Shown: one piece after another, positions 24,366 through 35,574 of the stretch
Layout: every line of letters begins with the position of its first letter
Numbering within the stretch: position 1 is the stretch's first letter
Source: Moringa oleifera
Lineage: Eukaryota; Streptophyta; Magnoliopsida; Brassicales; Moringaceae
Reading direction: 5' to 3'
NCBI GenBank assembly: GCA_021397835.1
Contig: JAJFZO010000191.1
Location: forward strand, 8,194,001-8,258,000
DNA: 64,000 bases
Translations under genes and position numbers: made by a program
Notes under the pieces: model-generated
Databases searched by the model: none
What the model saw: only the letters and a program-made list of their open reading frames with translations
Told to the model about the DNA's origin: nothing

Positions 24366-27300
24366 AGAGTTTGCTAAAAAAACTTCATCAGGAAATGTAT
24401 ATGCAATTATATACATAAACAAAAAGGATAAGCAAACAAGCAGATTATAGGTTGAAAACGAAAGGAAAAAGATTGCCTTATTTTGGTTGACCCATAAAAA
24501 TTAAGAAGGCCTTGTTTTGGTTTACGACTATCCATTTTTTTGGTCTGTGAAACTATCACTTGTACACAAAATCAATGATTATGACTCTAAGAAGATGCAT
24601 AACCAATGAAAAAGTCTTCCATCAACCAAAAAACATTTACAAATAATGGCTAACTCCATTTCTTTTTCGATTCTAGTTAAAGAGTGACACATAAGAAAGA
24701 CAATTCAAAATATTAAAATACTAAGCTTTTTGGTAACATTGAGACTGCATGATGAATAGCTATCATATGTTTTAAAAGGTGAGGTGTTTTCAAATAAAAT
24801 CTATAAATACAATAAATAGACACAATTGGACAACACTTACCAAGTGTAATTTACTGATCTTCATGATAAATCTTGGTAAAGAATGAGCAATGAAAGGCCA
24901 AAATCGAAAGGCCTCAATCATAAGAAAGATTGCTTGACGAATAAAATGAATTCATCAAAAAAACAATGGGAAGCCTAATACTAAAATAAAATGAATGTAA
25001 AGTTATGAATCTACCATAATAGCATTCCAAAGATCTCGTCAACTTGCATAGAAAGAATAAAATTAAAGGAACTCTAAGTACACATGATTGTATGCAAAAA
25101 CCTAAAAAAAATCTCTACCCATTTCCACAACATCACAATTAAACAGCCCTTTAGCTGCTTCAAAAATTATGAGATGACTTACATCTCTTAGGCCATGTGT
25201 ATTGGCGCTGGTTATAGAAGAGAGAAAAGGTAGCAGAAAATTAGAAATACATTCATACCTTAAATTTCACTGTTTAAATATCAAGCTACTACTTGTCTTT
25301 GTTATGAACACCACACTCTACAAGTTAACAAAAATGGAAAAATAAGCAAAAATCATCGAGAAGGTACAAACACAGAAATCGTTATAACACATCTAAGAGT
25401 CATACATTCAAAAGTGTGAAAGAAGTTGACAGAAAAAAAAAAGAATGAGAAAGAACAAGTAAAGGTTATGAAGGTAAGAATATCAAATCATGGTACAATT
25501 GATCTTTCTTGTATAAAACAAACATTTAACTTAGTAGGGTTAATCAAAGGCCAAAGGTTTAGAGCATCAATTACAATACACTCAAGAACTTACCTGCTAT
25601 GGTCAACCAAATTACCAAGTGGCATATACAAATCTGCACAACAGTTCTTGAAGTAGTGAGCATCAAGAAAATTTTTTACACAAAACCTACATGTTAGTTA
25701 CCATATAAGAGAGTCTGGATACAAGAATAAACCACCCTTGACCGTTAATTAACTGATAACCCAACATGCATTGTTGGTAATAGAAATGGATTCCTTTAGT
25801 TGAGTGGCAACTTGCACATCAAGTTTTATGAAGAAAGTACCAACTAAAAACTGAGTGTAGAAACATAAATTAGGTTCCAAAGATGAAAGAAAGTCTTTTT
25901 ACCAGCTGTTTGGTTGTAACCTCAAGGAATTCATATAGGTAAGGATGTAAATATACTAGAGAGACCTGATTGTAAAAGAAAATCTGTCATTATATAACAT
26001 ATATGTATATATTCAATGCAAAAATGTGCGAACATTTATACAAGAAAGTTTCTCATAAAGAATATGATTTTAACTCACTCTTACAAAGTCCCCAAGAAAT
26101 GCAAGAGCACTTTGGTGGACATCAGAAACATCATCAATGCAGCACTGTAGTAGTAGATCCCTCAATGCGCTTTGTGAAGCATAGAATAAAGGATTAAATG
26201 AATAAATAATAAAGAATATCTTTAACTTCAATTAGTCTATCTAGCAGTCTTTCCAAAATGTGACACTATATGTTAACACTGAAAACAATCCCCTTTAAGA
26301 CAGCAAGGTGCTACAGGCAAAATAATGCAACCTTCATTAAACAGCCTAATACCAATCCTATTATGAGCCTTCAAATCTAACAAAAATTGATAGTTTTTAT
26401 ATCACCAAAGATTTCTACGTAAATGGCTTGCTAAAGATACAGCATAAAATCCATTATGGAAGAATCATAAGTTTGATGGTTACTAGAGTTCTAGCCCAGT
26501 AGCAGGAACAAATTAAAAGAATGAGCTCAATTGAGTTGCTGCCTCCAGATAGAACCTCGTTGAATAAAATAACTATCACTGGACATTAAGCACAATTTTT
26601 TTCATGTTTGGCAGTTAGTACTACCACAAGACTAATGATTGGCACTATTAACAAAGATTTATTCTGTACAATATTAGAGTAAGAAAAAGTAGTATTTAAT
26701 TTTGTACTTCAAATCAAATGCATTTCCAATGACAAACAGAAGCATCCAAGCTTGACATCATCAAATAAAAGAAATAAAAACGAGATAGGTGCATAAATAT
26801 ATTTAAAAGATATTTGACAAAGGTAAGTACCAAACTCTCAATCACACTGCCAAGCCCTTCTATAAGCCCTGGGAGCAAATATAAAGAGCATACAATAAAC
26901 TCCTTATTTATACTTCTGCAAACACATGATCAACCTGTAACATATGCATCCATTGTTAGTAGAAGGAAGTTGAAAATAAAACATGCTATCTGCCAATTAT
27001 ATGCTCAAAAAATTTTCAACAAGCAAAAACATTCAAAATATTATATGGTTATGAACAAATTAATGAGGAAAACACAAATAGTAAATATTACAAATAACAA
27101 GAGAAAACTCATGTCAGCAAGCATAAGATAATTATTTCTTCCTATATCAACAATGTAATTAAAATTAAAAATAACATAAATAAAATAAATGCCCACATCA
27201 GTGGACATGTTCATCACTGTAAGGCAACCCAATCCTAGGTCACGCACTTTGAAAAGTGGCAGTCTCAAACAATGGACATTTATTGAATTATATCATGCGT

Positions 27301-29565
27301 TTTGAAGTATCATGGAGCGGAAGTAAAATTCTAAGCTATCTTTTAAAACCCAGACCAGAAAGTGTAAGTTGATACTAAAGTAGGTCCACAGAAACATGCC
27401 TGAGAAACCAAAATGAAGTAAATCCTACATCTTTGACAAATAGTAATATAAATGTGACAAAGAAAAGCCTAGCACAACAAAGTTCATATTTTCTATGCTT
27501 TTGGTCTAAGGAGCTTAAACTCCTAATTAGTAACATAAACAAGCTAGATATACAGAATCGCCAAATCATCCATTGGCAAATTTCCAGAACCTTCCAACTA
27601 GATCACAGCAAATAAAAAAATTTTAAGAAGCTAACCGAATAAAATAGTACATCAACATTGACTAGTCAACAACGAATCATATCTGAATCAAAACCTTCAA
27701 TGCTTGAATGGGGGATGGGTGAGCTTCTGTAGTTTGCACGCATCAACTTTCTCATTGACCAGTGGATGAGGTTCAGGAGGAAAGACAGATGTAAACCTAA
27801 GAAGCTACAAAAAATGATACACACATAGCACCTTTCTCTACTTCTTACGGAAGTTCAAAAATAAAAAACCAAACAAGAAATTTTCTTTAATTACAAAATG
27901 AAATTATAGAAAATGCAAATCAAACTTCTTAGTAGATTTTGATAGATAAAAAAACCTCATTTTCCCTTGAACAGTATAAAATTTTGAAAAAAGTGCATCA
28001 TAAAACGTAGGTCCTTTAAACAATTAGTACAGGCTAACAGTAACACTCATAACTCCTTTCGTGCGAAAAACCAATTATTTACCAAAGTGTTAAACTTTTA
28101 AAAAAAAAAAACCAATGACATCTAAAGCCTTGACCACTCAATTCCTTAATTTAAAATACAGAATAAAGTATATAAACTAAAAGAAAGTTGTAATTGATCT
28201 TTGGAGAAAGTAATAGGTAAAACAAAGAATGCAAAGCTAAATACCTTTCTAATTCTCTCCAAGTTAAATGTTGTCATCCTAGGCCCCAATTACTAGGACC
28301 AAATTCCCAGTAGCATTAGGTAATTCTGGTAATGAAAGGGCCGTCATTGGTTTTGATCTAACAAAAAATGACTTCAAACATGAGAACAGACAGTGACGAA
28401 GAACAAAAGAACTAAGGATTAGTTATAGCAAAGCATTACAGGATGAGATTAACTTGCTTACTCCATTTGCATAAATCACAATGGCAGACACAAATATATG
28501 TAGATTATTATCAAGCAACAAGACCTACTAATGTGATATTTAGTCATCAAGCTTGAGCTTACATATGATCACCCTCAATTCTATCATCTTTTTTTTAACA
28601 AAATATTTTTACTGTTTTCGTCACTGAATGCCTCCATATACCACAAGTTCGGTTGGATAATATGATCAAACCAATCGTAAAGGCTTCTACATCAGTTGCA
28701 TAACAATTCCCTAGAAATTTACTAACGATCGTTACCTTGTTAGAGAGGAGACTGCACATAGTCTGGAGTGGAAGTAAGTAAGTCACAGAGTTATAGAGTC
28801 AGAAGGTATCCATAAAGCAAACATCTGTACTAGTTGGGTTGACGAAAAGGTTTTACATGAGAACAATAATGGACAAAGTGAGACAAGTGAAAAATATGAA
28901 GGACAAACCTTCTCTTGGATTGCACGCAATAGAATGTCTCTACCACCATAGACATGGAGCTTCTTTGGAGTCTACAAATGAGGGACAAAGTAGTAGATAA
29001 CAATAAGGAAAAGTAATCTTCGTAGCCCACATAATTTTAACAGGAATCAAGACATGTAATACAACATGGCTTTTAAGGGAATGTACTAAGTAGAGATTCC
29101 ATTTTTTGAATGGCAGTTGCATTTACTTAAACCATATAGTTTTTATGAAGAAAGAAGTTAGGCTTTTTGTTTTGTCCCATGAGAAACTAACATGAATTTG
29201 GCTTCACTGCTAAGTATCCAATAATAACATCTTTGTGTTCATGAATGCAGCCTTTTTAGTTTTCTTGCCCCGAAGTTAAACAAATTAGGATCAATTGAGA
29301 TATGAAAACAGGTCATCTGAATAACCAAGGCAGGAAGGCAGAGTTGAAAAAACTCCATGGCCAGTTGAATCTTCACATGGTTTTGTGTTTTACAAGGTAC
29401 ACTGTCAACATTACCAAAAATTTGCTTTTGAATAGGATCACACCAGGATGGAAAGCGAACAATTAGACACTAACTTTACCAGAATTGAATTGACAATATT
29501 GTCCACATTATTTTACATTTTGACAATCATGTAATATAAGGCTAATATGATTTCACATTAAATCA
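24366..29565. repeat. Large direct repeat unit 2 (~5.2 kb)
   Basis: Collinear with unit 1 from AGTTTGCTAAAAAAACTTC onward, with the same minus-strand landmarks about 5.2-5.3 kb later: the transportin block at 25735-26903, FPPEPHPLVNEK at about 27690-27795, PMTALSLPELPN at about 28255-28360, KLHVYGGRDILL at about 28905-28975. The 5-phosphatase exon is almost wholly lost: the sequence skips from ATTTGCTTTTGAATAGGATC to the intron beyond it near 29430. No open gene remains. Confidence 0.9.
25735..26903 (-). pseudogene. Transportin pseudogene fragment, repeat unit 2
   Basis: The same four C-terminal HEAT exons as in unit 1, independently decayed. At 26830-26903: LLPGLIEGLGSVIESLV before a GTACTTACC donor. 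At 26078-26170: [20 protein letters not shown], then ALAFLGDF. At 25900-25940: YEFLEVTTKQL with a GTAAAA donor. At 25735-25815: IANNAC-like, keeping the Trp codon lost in unit 1 (NACWVIS) but followed by TAA in place of the Glu of GELAVKV. Because the lesions differ from unit 1, decay continued after the units separated. The first two exons here are the best basis for the transportin call. Confidence 0.85.
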
Positions 29566-31334
29566 ACAGTTTACTGAAAAACCTGCATCAAGAAATGTAT
29601 ATGCAATTACATGCATAAACAAAGAGGACTAGGAAACAGGTAGATTATAGGTTGAAAACAAAAGGGAGAAGATTGCCTTGTTTTAGTTGACCCAAAAGAA
29701 TCAAGCAGGCCTTGTTTTGGTTGGTGACTATCCGTTTCTTAACTCTGTAGAATTATCATTTCTATACAAAATCAATGGTTGTGACTCCAAGAAGATGCAT
29801 AACTAGTGAAGAAGTCTTCCATCAGCTAAAAACATTTACAAATGATAGGCAACTCTTTTTTTTTTTAATTCTAGTTAAAGAGTGCATAAAAAAGACAATT
29901 CAAAATATGAAAACACTAACCTTCTTGGTAACGTTGAGACTGCAAGATGAGTAGCTATTATAGGTTCTAAAAAGTGAGGTGTTTTCAAATAAGATCTACG
30001 AATACAATAAATAGACACATTTAGACAACACTTACCAAGTTTTGCTGATCTCCATGATAAATCTTGGTAAGGAACAAATAACAGAAGGCCTAAATCGAAA
30101 GGTCTCAATCACAAGAAACATTGCTTGAGGAATAAGAATGAATTCAACAAACAAACAACGAGAGACCTAATACTAAAAGAAAATGAATGTAAAGTTATGA
30201 ATATGCCATAGTAGCATCCTAAGATCTCATAAACTTTCATAAAAAGAATAAAATTAGAGGAACTATGAGATACAAAAACCAAAAAACATCTTCACCTAGT
30301 TCCACAACATCATAATTAAACAGCCCCTTAGTTGCTTCAAAAATTATGAGATAACTTACACCTCATAGTTCATGTGTGCTGGTGCTGGTTGTAGAAGAAA
30401 AAGTTAGCAGGAAACTAGAATATGTTCATACCTTAATTCCCTAAACCTACTCCATTATGAACAAATTGCTTACTTTGTTTGCATAAATCACAATGGCAGA
30501 CAAAAATATATGTACATCATTATTAAGCAACAAGACCTACCAATGTGACATTTAGTCGTCAAGCATGAGCCCACGTATGATCATGCTCGATTCTCTCATC
30601 TCTTTTTGATAAAACATTTTTGCTGCTTTTATCGTTGAATGCCTCCATATACTGCAAGTTCTGTTAGATAATATGATTAAACCAACCATAAAGGCTTCTA
30701 CATCAATTGCATAACAATTCTCTAGAAATTTACTAGCCACTGTTGCCTTGTTAAAATGGCTGCACATGGTCGGGACTAGAAGTAAGTAAGTCACAGGGTT
30801 GTGGAGTTAGAAGTTATCCACAAAGCAAACATCTCTACTAGTTGGGTTGCGAAAAAGGTATTACACGAGAACAACAATGGACGAAGTAACACAAGTGAAG
30901 AATATGAAGGACAAACCTTCTTTTGGATTACATGCAACACAATGTCTCCATTACCATAAACATGGAGCTTTATTGGAGTCTGCAAATGGGGGAACAAGCA
31001 GTCAATAACAATAAGGACAAGTGATCTTCATAGCCCATAAAATTTTCAAAGGAATCAAGACATGTAATAAACATGGCTCTTAAAGGAATGTACTAAGTAG
31101 AGATTCTATTTTCTGTGTAGTGGTTGCATTCACCTAGACCATGTAGTTTTTATTGAGAAAGAAGTTAAGATTTCTATTTTGTCCCATGAGAAATTAACAT
31201 GAAACCCATTTTTACCTTCATAACTAAGTATCTAACAATAACATCTGCTTTTGTGTTCATGAATGCAGCTTTTTCAGTTTTCTTGTCTCTAAGTCAAACA
31301 AATTATGATCAATTGAGATATGAAAAAAGATCAC

Positions 31335-31445
31335 CTGAATAATCGAGACAGGAAGGCAGAGTTGAAGAAACTCCATGGCTAGCTGAATCTTCACATTGTT
31401 TTGTATTTTACAAGGTACATTGTCAACATCACCAAAAATTTGCAT
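31335..31445 (-). pseudogene. Unassigned exon-like block (IFGDVDNVPCKIQNNVKIQL)
   Basis: The minus strand reads QIFGDVDNVPCKIQNNVKIQ, then LAMEFLQLCL and on to a GTGATC donor-like site. The unit 1 copy (about 23770-23880) has the same layout but is frameshifted and has a stop; the unit 2 copy lies near 29330-29430. It sits between the 5-phosphatase exon and the KLHVYG block in the same orientation. I cannot name the protein. Confidence 0.4.
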
Positions 31446-31604
31446 TTGTGATGTAGTGAATGACAAGGCTATGCCACTTAAGAATACAGGGAATCTTCCA
31501 TTTCTTCAATAAAGTTATTTTAACAGAAATCTAAAGCATATAATCCACTTCTATTACTTTTATGGAATGCACAAGCAAGCGTGAATTTTGAAGGAGTGCA
31601 TACC

Positions 31605-31847
31605 TCAAAAGAAATTGAGTTCGGTGTATCCATGTGAGTGTGGCAATAATTCTTCAACTGCAATCATAAAACTTGAACAACTCATGCTTTTCTTGATTTG
31701 TATATGGTTTATAGATTCTACCTTTGTCAGAAAAATGTTGTAAATAGGCCTGTGATCTAAGAGCTTTGTTTTCCCACAAATATAAGACAGTTGATTCAAG
31801 CCTCTCCTGTACCATAGTATACGATCACACCTGGATGGAAAAGGCAC
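31605..31847 (-). pseudogene. Inositol polyphosphate 5-phosphatase pseudogene fragment, unit 3
   Basis: An 80-codon open frame on the minus strand reads PSRCDRILWYRRGLNQLSY, CGKTKLLDHRPIYNIF and LTKVESIN. It aligns with the last catalytic exon of plant type I inositol polyphosphate 5-phosphatases: PSWCDRILW (Trp now Arg) and SDHRP (here LDHRP), the latter contributing an active-site His. This copy lacks the stop found in unit 1. The upstream catalytic motifs (the GDLNYR type) are absent from the window, so it cannot be an enzyme. The reading after VESIN runs into presumed intron. Confidence 0.85.
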
Positions 31848-33307
31848 AATCAGATACTAAATTTACTAGAATTGAACAGACAACATAGTCCACATTATTT
31901 CACATTGATAATCATGTAACACAAGGCTAATATGATTTCACATTAAGTCAATTGTTTGCTAAAAATACTTCATCAGGAAATGTAAATGCAATTACATACA
32001 TAAACAAATAAGACTAGGAAATAAGTAGATTATAGGTTGAAAACAAAAGGAAGAAAATTGTCTTGTTTTGGTTGACCCAAAAGAATCAAGCAGGCCTTGT
32101 TTTGGTTGATGACTATCCATTTTTGGGCTCTGTGGAACTATCACTTGTACATAAAATCAATAGTTGTGGCTCTAAGAAGATGCTTAACCAATGAAAACGT
32201 CTTCCATCGGCCAAAAAACATTTACAAATGATGGCTAACTCCATTTCTTTTTTGATTCTAGTATTGACAAATAAAAAATTCAATTCAAAATATTAAAGCA
32301 CTAACCTTCTTGGTGACATTGGGACTACAAGATGAGTAGGTGTCGCATGTTCTGAAAAGTGAGGTCTATTCAAATAAGATCTACAAACACAATTAGACAA
32401 CACTTACTAAGTGTAATTTGCTGATCTTCGTGATAAATCTTTGTAAGAAACAAGCAATGGAATGCCTAAATTGAAAGGCCTCAATCACAAGAAAGATTGC
32501 TTGACGAATGAGAATGAATTCATCAAACAAACAACGGGAGGCCTAATACTAAAAGAAAATGAAGGTAAAGTCATGAATATACCATGGTAGTATTCGTAAG
32601 ACCTCGTCAACTTTCGTGGAAAGAATAAAATTAGAGTAAGTTTGAGTGCACAAGATCGTATGCAAAAACCGAAAAACATCTTTACCTAGTTTCATAACAT
32701 TACAATTAAACAACCACTTAGCTCCTTCAAAAATTATGAAATGACTTAAACCTTTTAGGCCATGTGTACTGGCACTAGTGAGAGAAGAGAAAAATCAGTA
32801 GGAAACTAGAAAAATATTCATACCTTAAATTTCACTATTTCAATATCAACCTTCTGCTTCACTTCTTTATCAACATCAGGCTCTACAAATTAACAAAAAT
32901 GAAAAAATAAGCAAAAATCACTAAGAAGGTACAAACACGTAAATCCTTACAGAACATCTATGAGTGGTACAATACATTTTCCTTCCAAGAGTGTGAAGGA
33001 AGTTTTAGAAAAAAAAAAAGAAAAATAAAGAACAAGGAAAGGTTACGGGTACAAAAATATCTAATCATGTTACAATTGGTCTTTGTTGTATAAAACAATT
33101 CAAAAATTTAACTTAGGAGAGTTAATTAAAGGCCAGGGGTATCAATTGCAATACACTTAAAAACTTACCAATTGAGATCAACCAAATTCCCAAATGGCAT
33201 ATACAAATTTGCACCACTGTTCTCGAAGTAGTGCTCCTCAAAAAAATTGTTTACATAAAACCTGCATGCTAGTTAGTGTATAAGAGAGTCTGCATAATAG
33301 AATAAAC

Positions 33308-33513
33308 CAACCTTGACTGCTAATTCACTGATAGCCGAACATACATTATTGGCAATAGAAATAGATTCCTCTACCTAAGTGGCATCTTGCACATCAAGTG
33401 TTACGTAAAAAGTACCAAACTAAAAACTGTGTAGAAACATAAATTGGGTTTCAAAGATGAAAGAGAGTCCTCTTACCAACTGTTTGCCTGCAACATCAAG
33501 GAATTCAGATAGG
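33308..33513 (-). pseudogene. Transportin pseudogene fragment, repeat unit 4
   Basis: Only the two downstream exons survive. 33477-33513 reads LSEFLDVAGKQL with an intact GTAAGA donor, the best version of this exon in the window. 33308-33390 reads NNVCSAISELAVKV, where Trp and Gly of NNACWAIGELAVKV have become Ser. The two upstream exons were removed by the deletion near 33515. Confidence 0.8.
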
Positions 33514-34146
33514 CTAGTGATTGGCACTACCAACAAGATTAATTCTGTACAATATTAGAGTAAGAAAAAATAGTAATTAATTTTGTTGACTTTTATTACT
33601 TTAGAGGACACAAAATAAAATGCAGTTCTAATGACTAACAGAAGCACTCTGGCTTGACATCATCAAATACAAGAAATAAAAGCCAGATAGGTACACAAAT
33701 ATATTTCCAGGTCATTCATAAAGTGGCAGTCTCAAACAATAGACATTCATTGAATTATATCATGCATTTTGAAGTATCACAAAATGGAAGTAAAATCCCA
33801 AGCTATTTCTTAAAGCTCAGACTAGAAAGTGTAACTTGATACTAAAGTAGGTCCACAGAACATGCCTGAGAAACCACAATGAAGTAGATCCTGCATGTGT
33901 GACAAATAGCAATACAAATGTGACAGAAAATCCTAGCACAACGAATTTCATATTTTCTATGCTTTTAGGCTAAAGAGCTTAAACTCCAAACAAGTAACAT
34001 AAACAAGCAAGATATACAGAATCGCCAAATCATCCATTGGCCAATTCCCAGAACCTTCCAACTAGATCACAGCAAATAAAAAAATTTTAAGAAGCTAACA
34101 GAATAAAATAGTACATTAACATTGACTAGTCAGCAATGAATCATAC

Positions 34147-34262
34147 CTGAATCCAAACCTCCAGTGCTTTAATCCAGGATGGGGTGAGCCTCTATAGTTT
34201 GCGCACATCAACTTTCTCATTGGCCAGTGGATGAGGTTCAAGAGGAAAGACAACAGTAAACC
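34147..34262 (-). pseudogene. Unassigned exon-like block, unit 4 copy (PLEPHPLANEKVDVRKL)
   Basis: The minus strand gives FTVVFPLEPHPLANEKVDVR, KL, an in-frame TAG, then LTPSWIKALEVWIQ up to a GTATGATTC donor. It is the third copy of the block described at 22374-22482. It is the most upstream exon-like piece (minus sense) before the 232 bp repeat and the leader-like region. Protein not recognised. Confidence 0.45.
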
Positions 34263-34360
34263 TGAAAGCTGCCAAAAATGATAAACACACAACACCTCTA
34301 TCTACTTCTTAAGAAAGTTCAAAAATAAAAAAAAAAATTCAAATTACTTTAATTATAAAA

Positions 34361-35056
34361 ATGGAATTGCAGAAAATGCGAATCAAATTTCCCAATAGAA
34401 TAGCCGCTCAGCCACACCAGACTAATTCCGTCTACGTCTAACGAGCCCAACGATTCTAGGGTGAATTCCGTCTATTGCTCCTTACCCTACAGGTTACAGA
34501 GACTCTTCCCAGTGCCAAGAACTAGGAGCTTGACTGAGCAAAGAAGTCAAGGAACGAAGAAGAATTGGTGGAAATTGTTGTAGGTGATAAAAATGGAATT
34601 GCAGAAAATGCAAATCAAATTTCCCAATAGAATAGTCGTTCAGCCATACCAGACTAATTCCGTCTACGTCTAATGAGCCCAACGATTCTAGGGTGAATTC
34701 CGTCTATTGCTCCTTACCCTATAGGTTACAGAGACTCTTCCCAGTGCCAAGAACTAGGAAGCTTGACTGAGCAAAGAAGTCAAGGAACGAAGAAGAATTG
34801 GTAGAAATTCTTGTAGGTGATAAAAATGGAATTGCAGAAAATGCAAATCAAATTTCCCAATAGAATAGCCGCTCAGCCATACCAGACTAATTCCGTCTAC
34901 GTCTAATGAGCCCAACGATTCTAGGGTGAATTCCGTCTATTGCTCCTTACCCTGTAGGTTACAGAGACTCTTCCCAGTGCCAAGAACTAGGAAGCTTGAC
35001 TGAGCAAGGAGGTCAAGGAACGAAGAAGAATTGGTGGAAATTCTTGTAGGTGAAGC
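34361..35056. repeat. Three-copy ~232 bp tandem repeat
   Basis: Units start at ATGGAATTGCAGAAAATGC at 34361, 34593 and 34826 (spacing 232 and 233). They are nearly identical, with shared landmarks CCAGACTAATTCCGTCTACG, CCCAACGATTCTAGGGTG and AAGAACTAGG. The first ~40 bases of each unit match intron sequence of the large repeats (compare 22560 and 27890); the rest does not occur in units 1 and 2. So the amplified unit contains the junction between repeat unit 4 and the DNA to its right. High identity suggests recent amplification. One open 62-codon minus frame (34494-34682) looks like a by-product. Confidence 0.95.
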
Positions 35057-35528
35057 AAATCAAACCTAAACCTATTTTCAGACAAAAAAGTTGAAAAAAG
35101 AAAACTACAGTGCTAGGAAAGCCTCAGAGATTCTATGGGAAATTGGAACCGTCAAAGTATACTTAGCTTGCCCTATTTCTTTGCTGCTCCAATGCAAATT
35201 CAACATTTCCTCTAGCTTTTCTTTCTGAGCCAGGATCCAAACTCCCCAATTGGGGAAAGATATTTTTCTTTCGAGAAGCATATCTTTGTGCCATGCCCGG
35301 ATTTTCGCACAGTTCAGCTTGAGATCTTTCTTGTTTCTCTCTTTCTTTCTGCTTTCTCAAGGAAGAGGAGATTGAGAGAGAAGGGGGGGAAAAGAGAGAA
35401 GCAGAGGAGGAAGGAGAGTGCAGGAGTTGTGAACTTTTCTGTTTAAGGAGGTGTGAACTTTTCTGTTTAAATGATTGTACAACGGTCATCTTTTGAAACA
35501 TGCAAGAAACATGTTCATCGCTCCCCAT
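35057..35528 (-). other. Leader-like / possible first-exon region (minus strand)
   Basis: Between the 232 bp repeat and A-rich DNA lies a stretch of ordinary composition, CT/GA-rich on the minus strand (CTCTCTTTTCCCCCCCTTCTC type). A 121-codon open frame (35528 to 35163) has a Ser/Lys/Arg/Glu-rich product with repeated KQKSSHLL/KQKSSQLL, caused by a direct DNA repeat (GTGAACTTTTCTGTTTAA, twice, about 35428-35468). No domain is recognisable. Its position at the minus-strand upstream end of the repeat block suggests a 5' leader or first exon of the ancestral captured gene, but this is inference. Confidence 0.3.
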
Positions 35529-35574
35529 TCAAATAAAAATAGGTAAAGAAAAATTCATATTCATAAATGCTTCT

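Larger units (their letters stand above)
29566..31946. repeat. Large direct repeat unit 3, internally deleted (~2.4 kb)
   Basis: Begins like units 1 and 2 (CAGTTTACTGAAAAACCTGC, TTAGTTGACCCAAAAGAATC). At about 30440-30470 it jumps from the counterpart of 25.27 kb to that of 28.45 kb, so the transportin exons and two unnamed blocks (about 3.2 kb) are missing. The distal part survives: KLHVYGNGDIVLHVIQKK at about 30906-30975, QIFGDVDNVPCKIQNNVK at about 31370-31445, and the 5-phosphatase exon at 31605-31847. Confidence 0.85.
31947..34360. repeat. Large direct repeat unit 4, internally deleted (~2.4 kb)
   Basis: Opens as the other units do, with the TTGGTTGACCCAAAAGAATC landmark at about 32070. 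Two internal deletions are visible: near 33515 (GATAGGCTAGTGATTGGCAC joins the counterparts of 25.94 and 26.63 kb) and near 33700 (CAGGTCATTCATAAAGTGG joins those of 26.8 and 27.22 kb). They remove the two upstream transportin exons. The unit ends where the 232 bp tandem repeat begins, inside the intron next to the PLEPHPLANEK block (34147-34262). Confidence 0.85.

Noticed and set aside
19022..35056. Helitron, Mutator or LTR retrotransposon carrying the gene fragments
   Set aside because: I looked for long terminal repeats, terminal inverted repeats, CTRR-type ends and transposase, helicase, reverse transcriptase or integrase motifs and saw none that convinced me. Capture by a mobile element stays a hypothesis.
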